This document shows, one piece after another, positions 29,148-38,345 of a DNA stretch of 64,000 bases. The DNA comes from Psychrobacter sp. TAE2020. Its GTDB lineage: Bacteria > Pseudomonadota > Gammaproteobacteria > Pseudomonadales > Moraxellaceae. The notes below the pieces were generated by a model. The model was not told the origin of the DNA. It was given only the letters and a program-made list of their open reading frames with translations, and made no database searches. Position 1 is the stretch's first letter. Each line of letters opens with the position of its first letter. The stretch spans positions 1,113,373-1,177,372 of the forward strand of contig NZ_JAHLMU010000001.1 of the NCBI RefSeq assembly GCF_018919485.1. The letters are read 5' to 3'. A program made the position numbers and the translations under genes.

Positions 29148-30512
29148 ATGACCTTTAATCATTTAATGCTTTCCCCAAAAATGCTATCTAAAATCTTATA
29201 CCGAAGCTTAGCTCTTAGTAGCTTAGTTGTAGCTATAAGTGGCTGTAACAATACTTATGTATTAGCCCGTCCAGCTGATACTGCCAAGGTGCTCAAAGCA
29301 GGCAATGACCCATCTAAGGCAGCTGCGCAGCAAGACGCCGTCCAACCTGTGCTTACTGATGATTCTGTTGCAACTCCTAAAGGCCTCAACCAAGTTGTCA
29401 CCGCCAATAATCAATTCGCCATTGCACTGTATCAACAGCTAAACGCTCAGGCAGATCAGAACAATAAAAACCTCTTCTTTTCACCTTATAGCTTATCGTC
29501 GGCGATGGCAATGCTCTATAACGCTGCGCAAGGTGAGACTAAACAGCAGATTGAGCAGGTTTTTTATTATCCAAAGTTAGCGACTCTGAATGCTAATAGT
29601 GCAGCGCTATATCAACATTTTAATAAGCCCAATCCGGATTATCAGTTCGTCAGTGCCAATGATATATGGATAGCACAAGGGCTAAAGCCCAATCAAAGCT
29701 ACTTAGATACGCTCGCATACTATTATGGCAGTCAAGTCACCAACCTCGACTTTAAGAACAGTCCTGAAGCTGCTCGCTTAAAGATTAACGGAACTATTGC
29801 CGATTATACTCAGCAGATGATCCTTACTTTAATGTCGCCGAGTAGTATCAGTGCTAATACGGCTACTGTACTAACCAATGCTGTGTACTTTAAAGGAGAC
29901 TGGCAAACGCCCTTTAACCCCAGCGAAAAGAAGCTATTTAGCTTATTCGATGGCAGCACTGTCACTACAGATATGATGCATAATAAGGCTAATTTTGCTT
30001 ATACGGAAGATGAGCACGCACAGATAATCAAACTACCTTATAAAGGCGAAGCGCTCTCTATGATGGTAATACTGCCCAAAGCCAAAGATCAAGCAGCAAT
30101 GCAGAGTCTAAGCGAGAGTCTTAATACAAACCAGATTGAGCAGTGGAATAAAAGCCTAATCAAACGTGAGGTAATACTAGATTTACCGAAATTCAAACTG
30201 CAACAAAGCTATGAGATGACGCCATTATTATCTAAAATAGGCATGCCTATAGCTTTTGGTAGTCAGGCGGATTTTAGTCTATTTAGTGATCAAATAGCGA
30301 TGAAAGTCGATGCGATGGTACATCAAGCAGTGATTGAAGTGGATGAAACAGGGACTAAAGCTGCGGCAGCGACAGGTGTCAGTATTGTACCTATGTCGCT
30401 TGGCTACTCTACTAACCGTATTGAGTTCACTGCCGATCATCCGTTTATATTTGTGATTAAGGATAACGCAACAGGGACGGTATTGTTCTTGGGACAAGTC
30501 AATAAGCCTTGA
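29148..30512 (+). CDS. lipoprotein serpin 1 (inhibitory type, predicted P1 Met)
   Basis: A serine protease inhibitor of ~454 residues with lipobox AISGC and Asn-Asn after the lipid cysteine. Serpin landmarks: FFSPYSLSSAMAMLYNAA, LTNAVYFKGDW, and C-terminal DHPFIFVIKDNATGTVLFLG. The reactive loop is GTKAAAATGVSIVPMS. Its hinge (GTxAAAAT) is the inhibitory form, and counting from the hinge Gly puts Met-Ser at P1-P1', exactly as in human alpha-1-antitrypsin. It would trap elastase- or subtilisin-like proteases. Start choice is weak: ATG 29148, 29166 and 29181 are all possible and none has a good ribosome site. Paralogous to the two serpins at 41-44 kb but in opposite orientation. Confidence 0.93.
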   Translation: MTFNHLMLSPKMLSKILYRSLALSSLVVAISGCNNTYVLARPADTAKVLKAGNDPSKAAAQQDAVQPVLTDDSVATPKGLNQVVTANNQFAIALYQQLNAQADQNNKNLFFSPYSLSSAMAMLYNAAQGETKQQIEQVFYYPKLATLNANSAALYQHFNKPNPDYQFVSANDIWIAQGLKPNQSYLDTLAYYYGSQVTNLDFKNSPEAARLKINGTIADYTQQMILTLMSPSSISANTATVLTNAVYFKGDWQTPFNPSEKKLFSLFDGSTVTTDMMHNKANFAYTEDEHAQIIKLPYKGEALSMMVILPKAKDQAAMQSLSESLNTNQIEQWNKSLIKREVILDLPKFKLQQSYEMTPLLSKIGMPIAFGSQADFSLFSDQIAMKVDAMVHQAVIEVDETGTKAAAATGVSIVPMSLGYSTNRIEFTADHPFIFVIKDNATGTVLFLGQVNKP

Positions 30513-31134
30513 TACACAAATAACGCCCTTACCAAATGCCATTATCGAAAGCGGTTAGAAAAATACTTTATAAAAAAGTAACTACCAGCTTACATTCCTA
30601 TTGTCATTTTTATGATAAATGCTGGTCAGGCTTTGGACTCAGCCACCAGCAACAAAGCTAATAGTAATAATGTTTCTAACTTTGCAGCTATAGACCATCA
30701 GCAGTACTATTTTTAGTCTATTTCAAAGGCTGTTTAACGGTGACAGTGGTTATCGGTAATGGCCTAGGCGCTAATAAGCTAACGTTTATAGTTTTTGCCT
30801 TAATAATCTTGCTTACCATAGCTTTCTATAGCATTTTTCTTTAAACTAAGACTATAGTAATCGGGGCAGTTGCTGTCTATTTTTATCTTTATTACTTCAA
30901 AGACAATCTCTTACTTCGACTGTCATCCCTCCTCTAACTCCTCATTATAATTTTTGCATCACCACCTATTTATTGACTCGCTTTAAAACTCCTATCCCTT
31001 CATCGATTTATAGTAAGCGTGCTGAAGATTAGCGCTTAGCAATAATTAGCGAAAATGAACTATAACTTGTGAACTAGCGCAAAAATAAGAAATTAAAATA
31101 GTCGTTTAACTGGTTAAATTAAGGTGGATCGCTC
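30513..31134. other. gap after serpin 1
   Basis: About 620 bases without a supported gene. Two short frames (around 30615-30720 and 30690-30845) have some protein-like character, the second hydrophobic, but neither has a ribosome site and a complete start. Confidence 0.4.
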
Positions 31135-31311
31135 ATGAAAAAATCAATCAAACTACTCGCCCTGTTAGGCGCACTTGCTGTAATTGCAGCGCTGGTCTAT
31201 GTTGCTGGCCAGACCGCTTTATCGGGTTCTCCACTAATGGCGCTAGTACCTGTTACTATTATTCTTGCTGTGGTTATCTTTTATATTCGCTTAAACGATC
31301 AGCGTGGTTAG
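31135..31311 (+). CDS. 58-residue two-helix membrane protein
   Basis: A small gene with a strong ribosome site (AAGGTGG, 7 bases before ATG). The product begins MKKSIKLLALLGALAVIAAL, then a turn with QTALSGSP and a second hydrophobic helix, ending IRLNDQRG. This gives two membrane segments joined by a short loop, with both ends probably cytoplasmic. It sits between serpin 1 and idi. The function is unknown. Clean start, codon structure and topology make it a real gene. Confidence 0.75.
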   Translation: MKKSIKLLALLGALAVIAALVYVAGQTALSGSPLMALVPVTIILAVVIFYIRLNDQRG

Positions 31312-31520
31312 TTATCTTTAGCACCACTACACTGTTGTAAATTGACATAACTTGCCGTGATTTTTTTAATAATCTCTACCTATTAGTCTAGTGAATACTA
31401 TCTATTGAACTCGGTCAGCAGTAGAACTACAACGGCGTCTTTAACAATATGTTTAGTGTCGTTAATACCGCCAGTACTACTACTCTAGCTGATTATATCT
31501 GTAATTTGAGGGGTTTTGAT

Positions 31521-32111
31521 ATGATGAATAAAATTAAAAATATCGATCTTATTACCCTCGTTAACATAAAAGGCGAAATAACTGGATATGCAGAAAAAAT
31601 AGAAACACACTTACGTGGTGACCTTCATCTTGCTTTTTCCTTTATGATTATGCGCTCTCAAGGTGCAGACACTGAGTATCTGTTACAACAGCGAGCATTA
31701 AACAAGTATCACAGTGGCGGCTTATGGGCTAATACTTGCTGTTCTCATCCGCAGCCAAATGAAGGCATCAATGATGCAGCGCAAAGACGTGTCGCTGAGG
31801 AGTTGGGGATTACTAGTCCGTTAAATCTTTCTACTATTGGTAGAATTCACTATAAGCACTTGCTAGATAACCAAATGATAGAACATGAATTAGATAATAT
31901 CGTAATCGCTAATGTTGATGATATCGAATGGCAGCAAAACCCTAATGAAGTGATGGATGTCAAATGGTGGAAAGAGCATGAGATAGTTAAACTTTTGCAC
32001 TGCAAACCTACGGCATTTGTGGCTTGGTTTCCAATGGTTTTTGACTTCATAAAGAAAAATAAGCCCACTGATTTATCAGCGCTGTGCACCATGCCACAGA
32101 TTAATCAGTAG
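31521..32111 (+). CDS. idi: isopentenyl-diphosphate delta-isomerase, type 1
   Basis: Converts isopentenyl to dimethylallyl diphosphate, feeding prenyl synthesis for carotenoid and retinal. The Nudix-fold enzyme has ~196 residues from ATG 31521, which has GAGGGG 7 bases upstream; an in-frame start at 31449 adds 24 residues with no family character. The catalytic Cys is in WANTCCSHP, the Nudix-like helix is AAQRRVAEELGI, and the catalytic Glu is in IEHELDNIV. It converges on blh and their coding ends overlap by 36 bases, so the two transcripts are antisense at their tails. Its placement beside the crt operon implies a dedicated precursor supply. Confidence 0.93.
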   Translation: MMNKIKNIDLITLVNIKGEITGYAEKIETHLRGDLHLAFSFMIMRSQGADTEYLLQQRALNKYHSGGLWANTCCSHPQPNEGINDAAQRRVAEELGITSPLNLSTIGRIHYKHLLDNQMIEHELDNIVIANVDDIEWQQNPNEVMDVKWWKEHEIVKLLHCKPTAFVAWFPMVFDFIKKNKPTDLSALCTMPQINQ

Positions 32112-32963
32112 CATATGCGACATAGTCAGGCCAAAAAGACCGATGAATATCCCTCTTAATAAACTGACATTGAGCTCATCCGTACCAACAAATTTAAATA
32201 GAACTACCGCCAATATTAGTGTAAGCAGGACGAAAGGTAAGCTAATAATTAGCGCTTTGCGCATGCTTACGTCAAGATTTTCACTCACATCTTGTAAGTG
32301 CTTGGGAGAGTGTAGCAAGCAAAAGTAAAGTGCAAAATGCAGTAAAGGGCTCAAAATTAAGCTACTTACTATTAACCCTAGCCATTCGGCACCAGTCCAT
32401 TTGCCAATAGGCTGTTTATTTTGCTGTTTATATCTTACAGCGCTAACCACAAAGTATAACAACAGCACTATCCCAATCCAAAATACTAACTTCATTCCTT
32501 GAATAATCCATTTGGCGCTCTCAGGACTAAGTAGCAGCGAGGTGAATAGCATCAATAGTGTTGCTGAATAGAAAATAGCTGGACCACAAATAACCACCGC
32601 AGCTAATCCTATGCCAGCATAACTAGACATCGTATCTCGCCAGTCAGCAGAAAAATGATAAATAGACACGGCTAGAAACAAGGCTAAACTAAAAGCTGGA
32701 AAGGCAATCCACAAGATAATCGCTAGAACGGACACCGCAACGTAAGCCGTAATAAAATATATAGCAGAAGTGAGCGAATTAACTAGTTTTAGGGATTTGG
32801 CAACAGCGAAGTCTAACGCGCCATGAGGTAAGCCTAATAAAGTCACAGCTAACGCTAAAGCAATAAGCAGATAGCTTGATGATATATCTGGACTGAGCAA
32901 GGTGATTAATACTGAGCACAAAAGCACCCCTAGATAACTTTGGCTATAGCGTAATTTTGTCAC
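32076..32963 (-). CDS. blh: Brp/Blh beta-carotene 15,15'-dioxygenase (retinal-forming)
   Basis: Cleaves beta-carotene into two retinals for the rhodopsin encoded in the same operon. A 295-residue integral membrane protein with the iron-ligand histidines of the family in LLGLPHGALDF, YHFSADW and LHSPKHLQDV, plus a final His in SHMLLINLWH. About eight membrane segments are predicted. It starts 2 bases after the crtY stop, so it is the last gene of the operon. It overlaps the opposing idi by 36 bases. Confidence 0.93.
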   Translation of the reverse strand: MTKLRYSQSYLGVLLCSVLITLLSPDISSSYLLIALALAVTLLGLPHGALDFAVAKSLKLVNSLTSAIYFITAYVAVSVLAIILWIAFPAFSLALFLAVSIYHFSADWRDTMSSYAGIGLAAVVICGPAIFYSATLLMLFTSLLLSPESAKWIIQGMKLVFWIGIVLLLYFVVSAVRYKQQNKQPIGKWTGAEWLGLIVSSLILSPLLHFALYFCLLHSPKHLQDVSENLDVSMRKALIISLPFVLLTLILAVVLFKFVGTDELNVSLLRGIFIGLFGLTMSHMLLINLWHGAQR

Positions 32964-32965
32964 TG

Positions 32966-34168
32966 CTAGCGCTGATTTTTTTTATTGGATAACGCTGAGA
33001 GAGTAAAAAAAGAGCTAAAAGCAGCGCGCAGAAATACCCATTTTGGCATTACCCAAATCACGCTTAGAATATCAAAAAAAGTGGCCTGCTCAGTCATAAA
33101 ACGTGCGAACCGCTCTGCTTTTACTCGCCTAAACAGGCGTTCAAAAATAGTCACCCCTATCTTCATATCAGTGCGTAACACGGTTAGCATGATGGCATCC
33201 ATTTTCTGGTATAAGCTATTGATAGGAGCAAGTGCTGTAGCATCTAGTTTCGTTCGCTGTGTTAAGGCGCTAGCGCATTTTTTGGCCCAGCGCTGCGAGC
33301 TGAGGAAACTATACCCTGTAGCTGTTCTCATAGCACCTCCTGCAATACCACCATAAATAAGATCACGCTGAGAGTTGTGCCTATTTTGATCAATTGAATA
33401 CATTGGTAACACCGCATGTTCGATTCGCACTACTTCATAATCATGCTGTTTGACTATAGTTTTTATTATTTGAGCAAAGCGTTTTTTTAGCGTTTGTTTA
33501 TCAATAATATCAATACTAAAGCAAGTGAACTCTACTAGTGCATGGTTGGCGCTAAAAGGTAGCACATAGACAAACTCGATACCCAGCGCTGAGCTACGTA
33601 ATTGATCCATTAATTTGACAGTGGATGGCTCAAATACCCCAGCGTCAAGCCTAATTTCTTCACCATAAAAGCACTGCAGTAGTCCTTGGTGCTTACTACT
33701 TAATGCTGGTGGTCGAGTGTCAATAACCTGCCTAGCAAGCAAGGTTTCATTTGCAGTTGTAATGATGAACCCGTCATCCTCGACATTAACAGACGCTATA
33801 TCGCAATCAAAGACTATATCGAAATTCGCTTGCCGACTTGTTCTCTCAGCAGCGAGCGCGCTGAGCTGCTCCGACCTTACTGAACAATACTGATAAAAAC
33901 AGTGCTCCATAGAATAATGACCTTGCTCTGTCATCAAGCTCCAAGTTGACCATTTATGAGAAATTATGCTTTCTATATAGCTCGGCACAGCATTACTATG
34001 CCAAAAGCTCCAAATTCGGTCGTTCTGAGGGCCACTTCGCTGCTCTAATACTTTGACCGTACCAGTATATTGCTGTTCATCAAGAGCCAGTAGAAGGGAC
34101 AATCCAGCTGCACCAGCGCCAATAATTACCACATCAACAATAGCTTGCTCAGCATCTATGGTGTTCAC
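32966..34168 (-). CDS. crtY: lycopene beta-cyclase (CrtY type)
   Basis: Converts lycopene to beta-carotene. A 400-residue flavoprotein-like cyclase with the dinucleotide motif VVIIGAGAAGLSL at the N-terminus, QNDRIWSFW (the family's DxRxWxFW-like block), and YGGIAGGAMRTATGYSF, typical of the bacterial CrtY cyclase. It overlaps crtB by 4 bases upstream and is 2 bases from blh, so it is translationally coupled to both. Confidence 0.93.
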   Translation of the reverse strand: MNTIDAEQAIVDVVIIGAGAAGLSLLLALDEQQYTGTVKVLEQRSGPQNDRIWSFWHSNAVPSYIESIISHKWSTWSLMTEQGHYSMEHCFYQYCSVRSEQLSALAAERTSRQANFDIVFDCDIASVNVEDDGFIITTANETLLARQVIDTRPPALSSKHQGLLQCFYGEEIRLDAGVFEPSTVKLMDQLRSSALGIEFVYVLPFSANHALVEFTCFSIDIIDKQTLKKRFAQIIKTIVKQHDYEVVRIEHAVLPMYSIDQNRHNSQRDLIYGGIAGGAMRTATGYSFLSSQRWAKKCASALTQRTKLDATALAPINSLYQKMDAIMLTVLRTDMKIGVTIFERLFRRVKAERFARFMTEQATFFDILSVIWVMPKWVFLRAAFSSFFTLSALSNKKNQR

Positions 34169-35106
34169 AGAGTCTTTACCTCTACCTTTATACTTTCATC
34201 CAGATAGCTATGGCTAATGCCCTGTGACTCTACAAGATAGTTATGCAGTTCAGTACGGTGCTTGACTGCCTTTTCGGCAAATTTATTGCTGCGTAGATGC
34301 CATAGCGCTTTTACAGCCAGTATTATTTTTTGCAGGAACGATACGTACACTCTTCCTCGCCAATATTCGCAATTTTGTTTTAATAATTTTCGACCTATTT
34401 GTCTATATACGTAGGCAGCTACTGCGATGGCCCGTTTGTTGCCATCAGGTAAGTAATAAAGTCCTGCTAATCCGCTTTGATAGTACTCTTCAGCTAGGCT
34501 GAGTAATTTTACTATGGCTTGCTGTATTTGTTGGCGATCGCTAAGCTGTGCCACAACAATTTGCTCAGCTGACAACTCATTTATCCATTGTCCTGGAATA
34601 TAACGACGCTCCATACTAGCGTCTTCCATAACATCTCTGGCGATATTAGTTAACTGCATACCAATACCTAAGTCCACCGCAAACGGATAGCCTTCTTTTT
34701 TAGCACCCAAAATAGGCGCCATCATTAAGCCAACGACACCAGCAACTTTATAGGCATAGTTTACGATCTGTTGTTCTGTTTCCAAGGCTTGTTGATATAA
34801 GTCTTCACTGACTCCTTCAATAAGCGTGATACCGTTATTTCTATCAATATTATATTCTTCACACAACTGCAAAAAATCGCCAACTATAGGATGTTTAGTT
34901 TGATTTTGGAGAATGGCATAGTGTAGATCTGCAAGTTGCTTTTTGGCTTGCTCTTTATCGGAACTCTCATCTGCAATGTCATCTATTATTCGACAAAAAC
35001 TATACAAGCGTGCCGCTGCAATACCAGTCTCGGAGCCTAAAAATAGGCGTGCAAAATTAAAAGATTTTCCATGTTTTTTCAATAATACGGTAGGATCGTT
35101 CTGCAT
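34165..35106 (-). CDS. crtB: phytoene synthase
   Basis: Joins two geranylgeranyl diphosphates into phytoene. It has 313 residues. The first Asp-rich motif is CRIIDDIADESSD and the second is NIARDVMEDA, followed by RRYIPGQWI. It overlaps crtI by one base and crtY by four. The early block SKSFNFA-type is seen as HGKSFNFARLFLG. Confidence 0.94.
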   Translation of the reverse strand: MQNDPTVLLKKHGKSFNFARLFLGSETGIAAARLYSFCRIIDDIADESSDKEQAKKQLADLHYAILQNQTKHPIVGDFLQLCEEYNIDRNNGITLIEGVSEDLYQQALETEQQIVNYAYKVAGVVGLMMAPILGAKKEGYPFAVDLGIGMQLTNIARDVMEDASMERRYIPGQWINELSAEQIVVAQLSDRQQIQQAIVKLLSLAEEYYQSGLAGLYYLPDGNKRAIAVAAYVYRQIGRKLLKQNCEYWRGRVYVSFLQKIILAVKALWHLRSNKFAEKAVKHRTELHNYLVESQGISHSYLDESIKVEVKTL

Positions 35107-36581
35107 TAGCTAGTGACCACTGGAGCAATAAGCTGATCGACTACTTTTGCTGATGATAATACCCCAGGTAACCCTGCTCCTGGATGTGTCCCTGCACCGC
35201 ACAAATATAAATTTTCTGGGCCTTCTGCCTTATTATGGAAGCGAAACCAAGCAGACTGCTGAAACGATGGGGCAATTGAGAATCCACTACCCTCTACACT
35301 ACTAAAGTCTTGTTCAAAATCCGTAGGTGTTTTAGCGAAACGATGCACAATATGGTCGGATAGACCCGGCATGATAGTACGCTCAAGGGCCTCGATTATT
35401 TTATCGCCATAATCTTGCTCTTTTGCCGCCCAATCAATGCCTGACAGATTGTTAGGGACTGGTGCTAACACGTAAAATGAGTCACAGCCTTCGGGCGCCA
35501 TACTTGGATCGGTTGCTGTTGGTCGATGCAAATATAAAGAGAAATCATCTGCTAATATTTTTTTATCGAAGATGTCACTTAATAACGCTTCATATCGCTT
35601 GCCTAGCCATATAGTATGATGCACGACATCTGAGTACTTTTTGGTGGTGCCAAAATGCAGCACGTACAAGCCCATTGATGACTTGGCATACTTGGTTTTT
35701 AGTTTGGCCCCCATTCGTTGATTTTCTTTGGGAACAAGATGTCGGTATAAGAATTTCGGATCGATATTCGAGATCAATTTATCACACAAAAAAGAACCAT
35801 CGTTAGTATGTACTTGCGTGACACAATTAGCCTCTATAGTTAAACTGCTGACGCTAGTATTAAGCTTTATTTCAATCCCTTCTTCTCGCATCAGTTTTTC
35901 AAGGCCATCTACCATTGCGCCAGTTCCACCCATGGCAAAATGAACCCCCCATTTGCGTTCTACAAAATGTATTAAGCTATAAATACTGGTAGTTGCAAAC
36001 GGATTTCCACCGACTAATAACGGTTGAATAGAAAATGCTTGCCGTAATTTGTCATTTTTTAAATAAGCACACGCCATTTGCCAAACGCTACGATAACACT
36101 TAAGCCTGATTAGTGCCGGAACTTGGGCCAGCATGGTCGATATTTTATGAAAGGGCTGATCTGACAACTTGGTAAAGCCGACATCAAAGATCGCTTCTGA
36201 TTGCTTCAATAACGCCATATATCCAGCTTTATCGTCTGGCTCTATTTCGTCAATACTAGCTAATGTGTCTTCAATAGTGCCGCCATAATCAAAATGGCTC
36301 TGATCTGGATAGACAAAACGATACCAAGGTTCAACAGGAACGAGATTAATATAATCTTTTAGTTGTTTATTGAACAAGGAAAAAAGTTCCTCAAATAAAA
36401 AGGGTACCGTTACGACGGTTGGCCCTGCATCAAAAACAAATCCATCTATCTTATGCTGTTGTGCGCGCCCACCTAGCCGTTCTCGTTGATCAATAATGAC
36501 CACGTCATAGCCTTTTGCACGCAGTCGAAGCGCTGATGCTATGCCACCAAACCCGCCCCCAATAACGATAGCTTTATTCAT
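35106..36581 (-). CDS. crtI: phytoene desaturase (CrtI)
   Basis: FAD-dependent four-step desaturation of phytoene to lycopene. It has 491 residues. The N-terminal dinucleotide motif is AIVIGGGFGGIASALRLRAKG followed by ERLGGRAQ, then FDAGPTVVTVP. The C-terminal FAD motif is LCGAGTHPGAGLPGVLSSAK. It overlaps crtE by 8 bases and crtB by one, consistent with a single polycistronic message. Confidence 0.95.
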   Translation of the reverse strand: MNKAIVIGGGFGGIASALRLRAKGYDVVIIDQRERLGGRAQQHKIDGFVFDAGPTVVTVPFLFEELFSLFNKQLKDYINLVPVEPWYRFVYPDQSHFDYGGTIEDTLASIDEIEPDDKAGYMALLKQSEAIFDVGFTKLSDQPFHKISTMLAQVPALIRLKCYRSVWQMACAYLKNDKLRQAFSIQPLLVGGNPFATTSIYSLIHFVERKWGVHFAMGGTGAMVDGLEKLMREEGIEIKLNTSVSSLTIEANCVTQVHTNDGSFLCDKLISNIDPKFLYRHLVPKENQRMGAKLKTKYAKSSMGLYVLHFGTTKKYSDVVHHTIWLGKRYEALLSDIFDKKILADDFSLYLHRPTATDPSMAPEGCDSFYVLAPVPNNLSGIDWAAKEQDYGDKIIEALERTIMPGLSDHIVHRFAKTPTDFEQDFSSVEGSGFSIAPSFQQSAWFRFHNKAEGPENLYLCGAGTHPGAGLPGVLSSAKVVDQLIAPVVTS

Positions 36582-37431
36582 AAATACTTACCCTTGTTTT
36601 TTCTAGTAGGGCCTGCGAAGCTTCAATAATTGATGCCGCACAATCAGCTGGAAATAATGCTAGTTCTTTTTGACACTGGGTTAATAAACATTGCGCACGG
36701 TTTTGCGCAATATGAGTGGCTTCGTCAATATCATATTCCAATGCTAATAAGTTGATAAGGTTGAGGTGGTTTTGCTGTAAGTCTTGTTGCCAATCTCCGA
36801 GATCATCTACTATTTGATAGGCTACAGCGAATTTTTGTAGTGCGTGATGAGCCGTTTCTAAGTATTCTCCCCTATCTGCCATTAGTAAGGGTAAGGAGAG
36901 GGTTAGTTGAATTAGAGGACCTGACTTCATAGCCGCAATTTTTTCGTATTGTTGTTGACTTATGCTATCTGTAGCATCAAGGTCTTGTGATTGCCCTTTT
37001 ATGGTGATGCTAACCGCCTGATGTGTTTGCCACAATAGTTTTGCTAGAGCTGGATGTGAACCGATATTAGCGAGCGCACCATATGCAGCGGATATCATGA
37101 CATCGCCTGCGCAAATAGCATGCGACTTGCCATATTTTTTCCATACTGCTTGCCTGCCTCTTCGCATATCTTCTAAGTCTTGAATATCATCATGTATTAG
37201 TGACGCGTTATGCAGTAGTTCGATAGTACAAGCCAAAGCAATTATCGATTTTGTCGGCAATTGCAGCGCAATACCTGCTTCTAAACAGAACTTTGCACGA
37301 GATCTATTGCCACCGCTATTTAGGTGAAATAGGGCTGGTTGATTATCTTTTAAGATGAAACTCATGTTTTTTTCACACTGTTTCAAAATAGAAGACGCTT
37401 TTGGTAATACCACCGCTTTAGTTAGTATCAT
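36574..37431 (-). CDS. crtE: geranylgeranyl diphosphate synthase
   Basis: Extends prenyl diphosphates to GGPP, the carotenoid precursor. About 286 residues from the ATG at 37431 (a TTG at 37470 would add 13). First Asp-rich motif HDDIQDLEDMRRGR and second YQIVDDLGDWQQD are present; GGNRSRAKFCLEAG is the substrate-binding block near the N-terminus. It starts 87 bases after the rhodopsin stop and overlaps crtI by 8 bases. Confidence 0.92.
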   Translation of the reverse strand: MILTKAVVLPKASSILKQCEKNMSFILKDNQPALFHLNSGGNRSRAKFCLEAGIALQLPTKSIIALACTIELLHNASLIHDDIQDLEDMRRGRQAVWKKYGKSHAICAGDVMISAAYGALANIGSHPALAKLLWQTHQAVSITIKGQSQDLDATDSISQQQYEKIAAMKSGPLIQLTLSLPLLMADRGEYLETAHHALQKFAVAYQIVDDLGDWQQDLQQNHLNLINLLALEYDIDEATHIAQNRAQCLLTQCQKELALFPADCAASIIEASQALLEKTRVSIYE

Positions 37432-37517
37432 AGGTATCACTCTAATATGAGAGTGAGTTTGTGACTCCAAACTGAAGTCACAAACTCGCTAGTACAGTGA
37501 ATAATATACGCTTATTG

Positions 37518-38345
37518 CTAAACCTGCTTCTCTGCTAAACCTTGACTTTCACTAGTTGCTGCATACCATATTAGCAAGCCAAACGCGACTTTGTTGACCA
37601 AATCTGCAAAGTTATACACGATATTTAGTGCATCTTGATCTACAGTACCTGTCATATAACCAAGCACGAAGCCAATTGGATAAATTGCCCAACCAACGGT
37701 TACAATCCAGCGCATCGCTTTATAAGCATATTTGACTGCTGGGCTGGCTTCGCGCTCTGCAGCTTTTCCTGCTTCTCCGAAGAAGATCTCATACAGAATA
37801 TAAAGCCAACCTATCATTCCGATAACAAATCCTACGATGATATTTAGGAAACCTGCTTCCGCCATATAACCAGGAATAAGCATTACTAAAGTACCAATTA
37901 ATAAACGCCAGAAAATTCCAGCCTTTGCTACGCCAATAGCACGTAAGATCAAATAAAATTCGATCATTAGTAATGGTACTGTTAATAACCAATCTATATA
38001 TCTATATACAGTAGGTGTGGATTGAGTGGTTATCCACACATCACGCATATAGAAATAGTGAACGGCTGCAATGAAGGTTACCAACCCTGATACTACCAAC
38101 GATGTTTTCCACTTTGCAGTAACACTTTGAGTTTCCCAAAGGAAAAACACAGTAGCTGCCATTAATGCCATAGAAATCAGCCAAAATGAGATACCGACGA
38201 AATCGTCAGCAGCTAAATTGGCTGCGGCATTTGCGAAGTTTGGGAGCATTAATAAAAAGAATGCTGTTGCTATCATTTTTAGGTTAATGTTGATTTGGTT
38301 CAGCGAGAAGCTTGATGTTTTATCATGTCCATTTTTTGTAATCAT
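37518..38345 (-). CDS. proteorhodopsin (green-type outward proton pump)
   Basis: A seven-helix retinal protein of 275 residues with an N-terminal signal peptide (cleavage likely after ANA near residue 40). All pump residues line up with proteorhodopsin at a constant offset of 21. D118 is the Schiff-base counterion (PR D97), T122 corresponds to T101, E129 is the proton donor (E108), H96 is the counterion partner (H75), and K252 binds retinal (K231). The DTE motif marks an outward proton pump. Residue 126 is Leu (PR position 105), predicting green rather than blue absorption. AAGGGAG lies 8 bases before the ATG. It is the first gene of the operon that makes its own chromophore. Confidence 0.97.
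   Translation of the reverse strand: MITKNGHDKTSSFSLNQININLKMIATAFFLLMLPNFANAAANLAADDFVGISFWLISMALMAATVFFLWETQSVTAKWKTSLVVSGLVTFIAAVHYFYMRDVWITTQSTPTVYRYIDWLLTVPLLMIEFYLILRAIGVAKAGIFWRLLIGTLVMLIPGYMAEAGFLNIIVGFVIGMIGWLYILYEIFFGEAGKAAEREASPAVKYAYKAMRWIVTVGWAIYPIGFVLGYMTGTVDQDALNIVYNFADLVNKVAFGLLIWYAATSESQGLAEKQV

Noticed and set aside
30615-30845. Two short frames after serpin 1 as genes
   Set aside because: No ribosome sites, no complete start for the hydrophobic one, no recognisable family.
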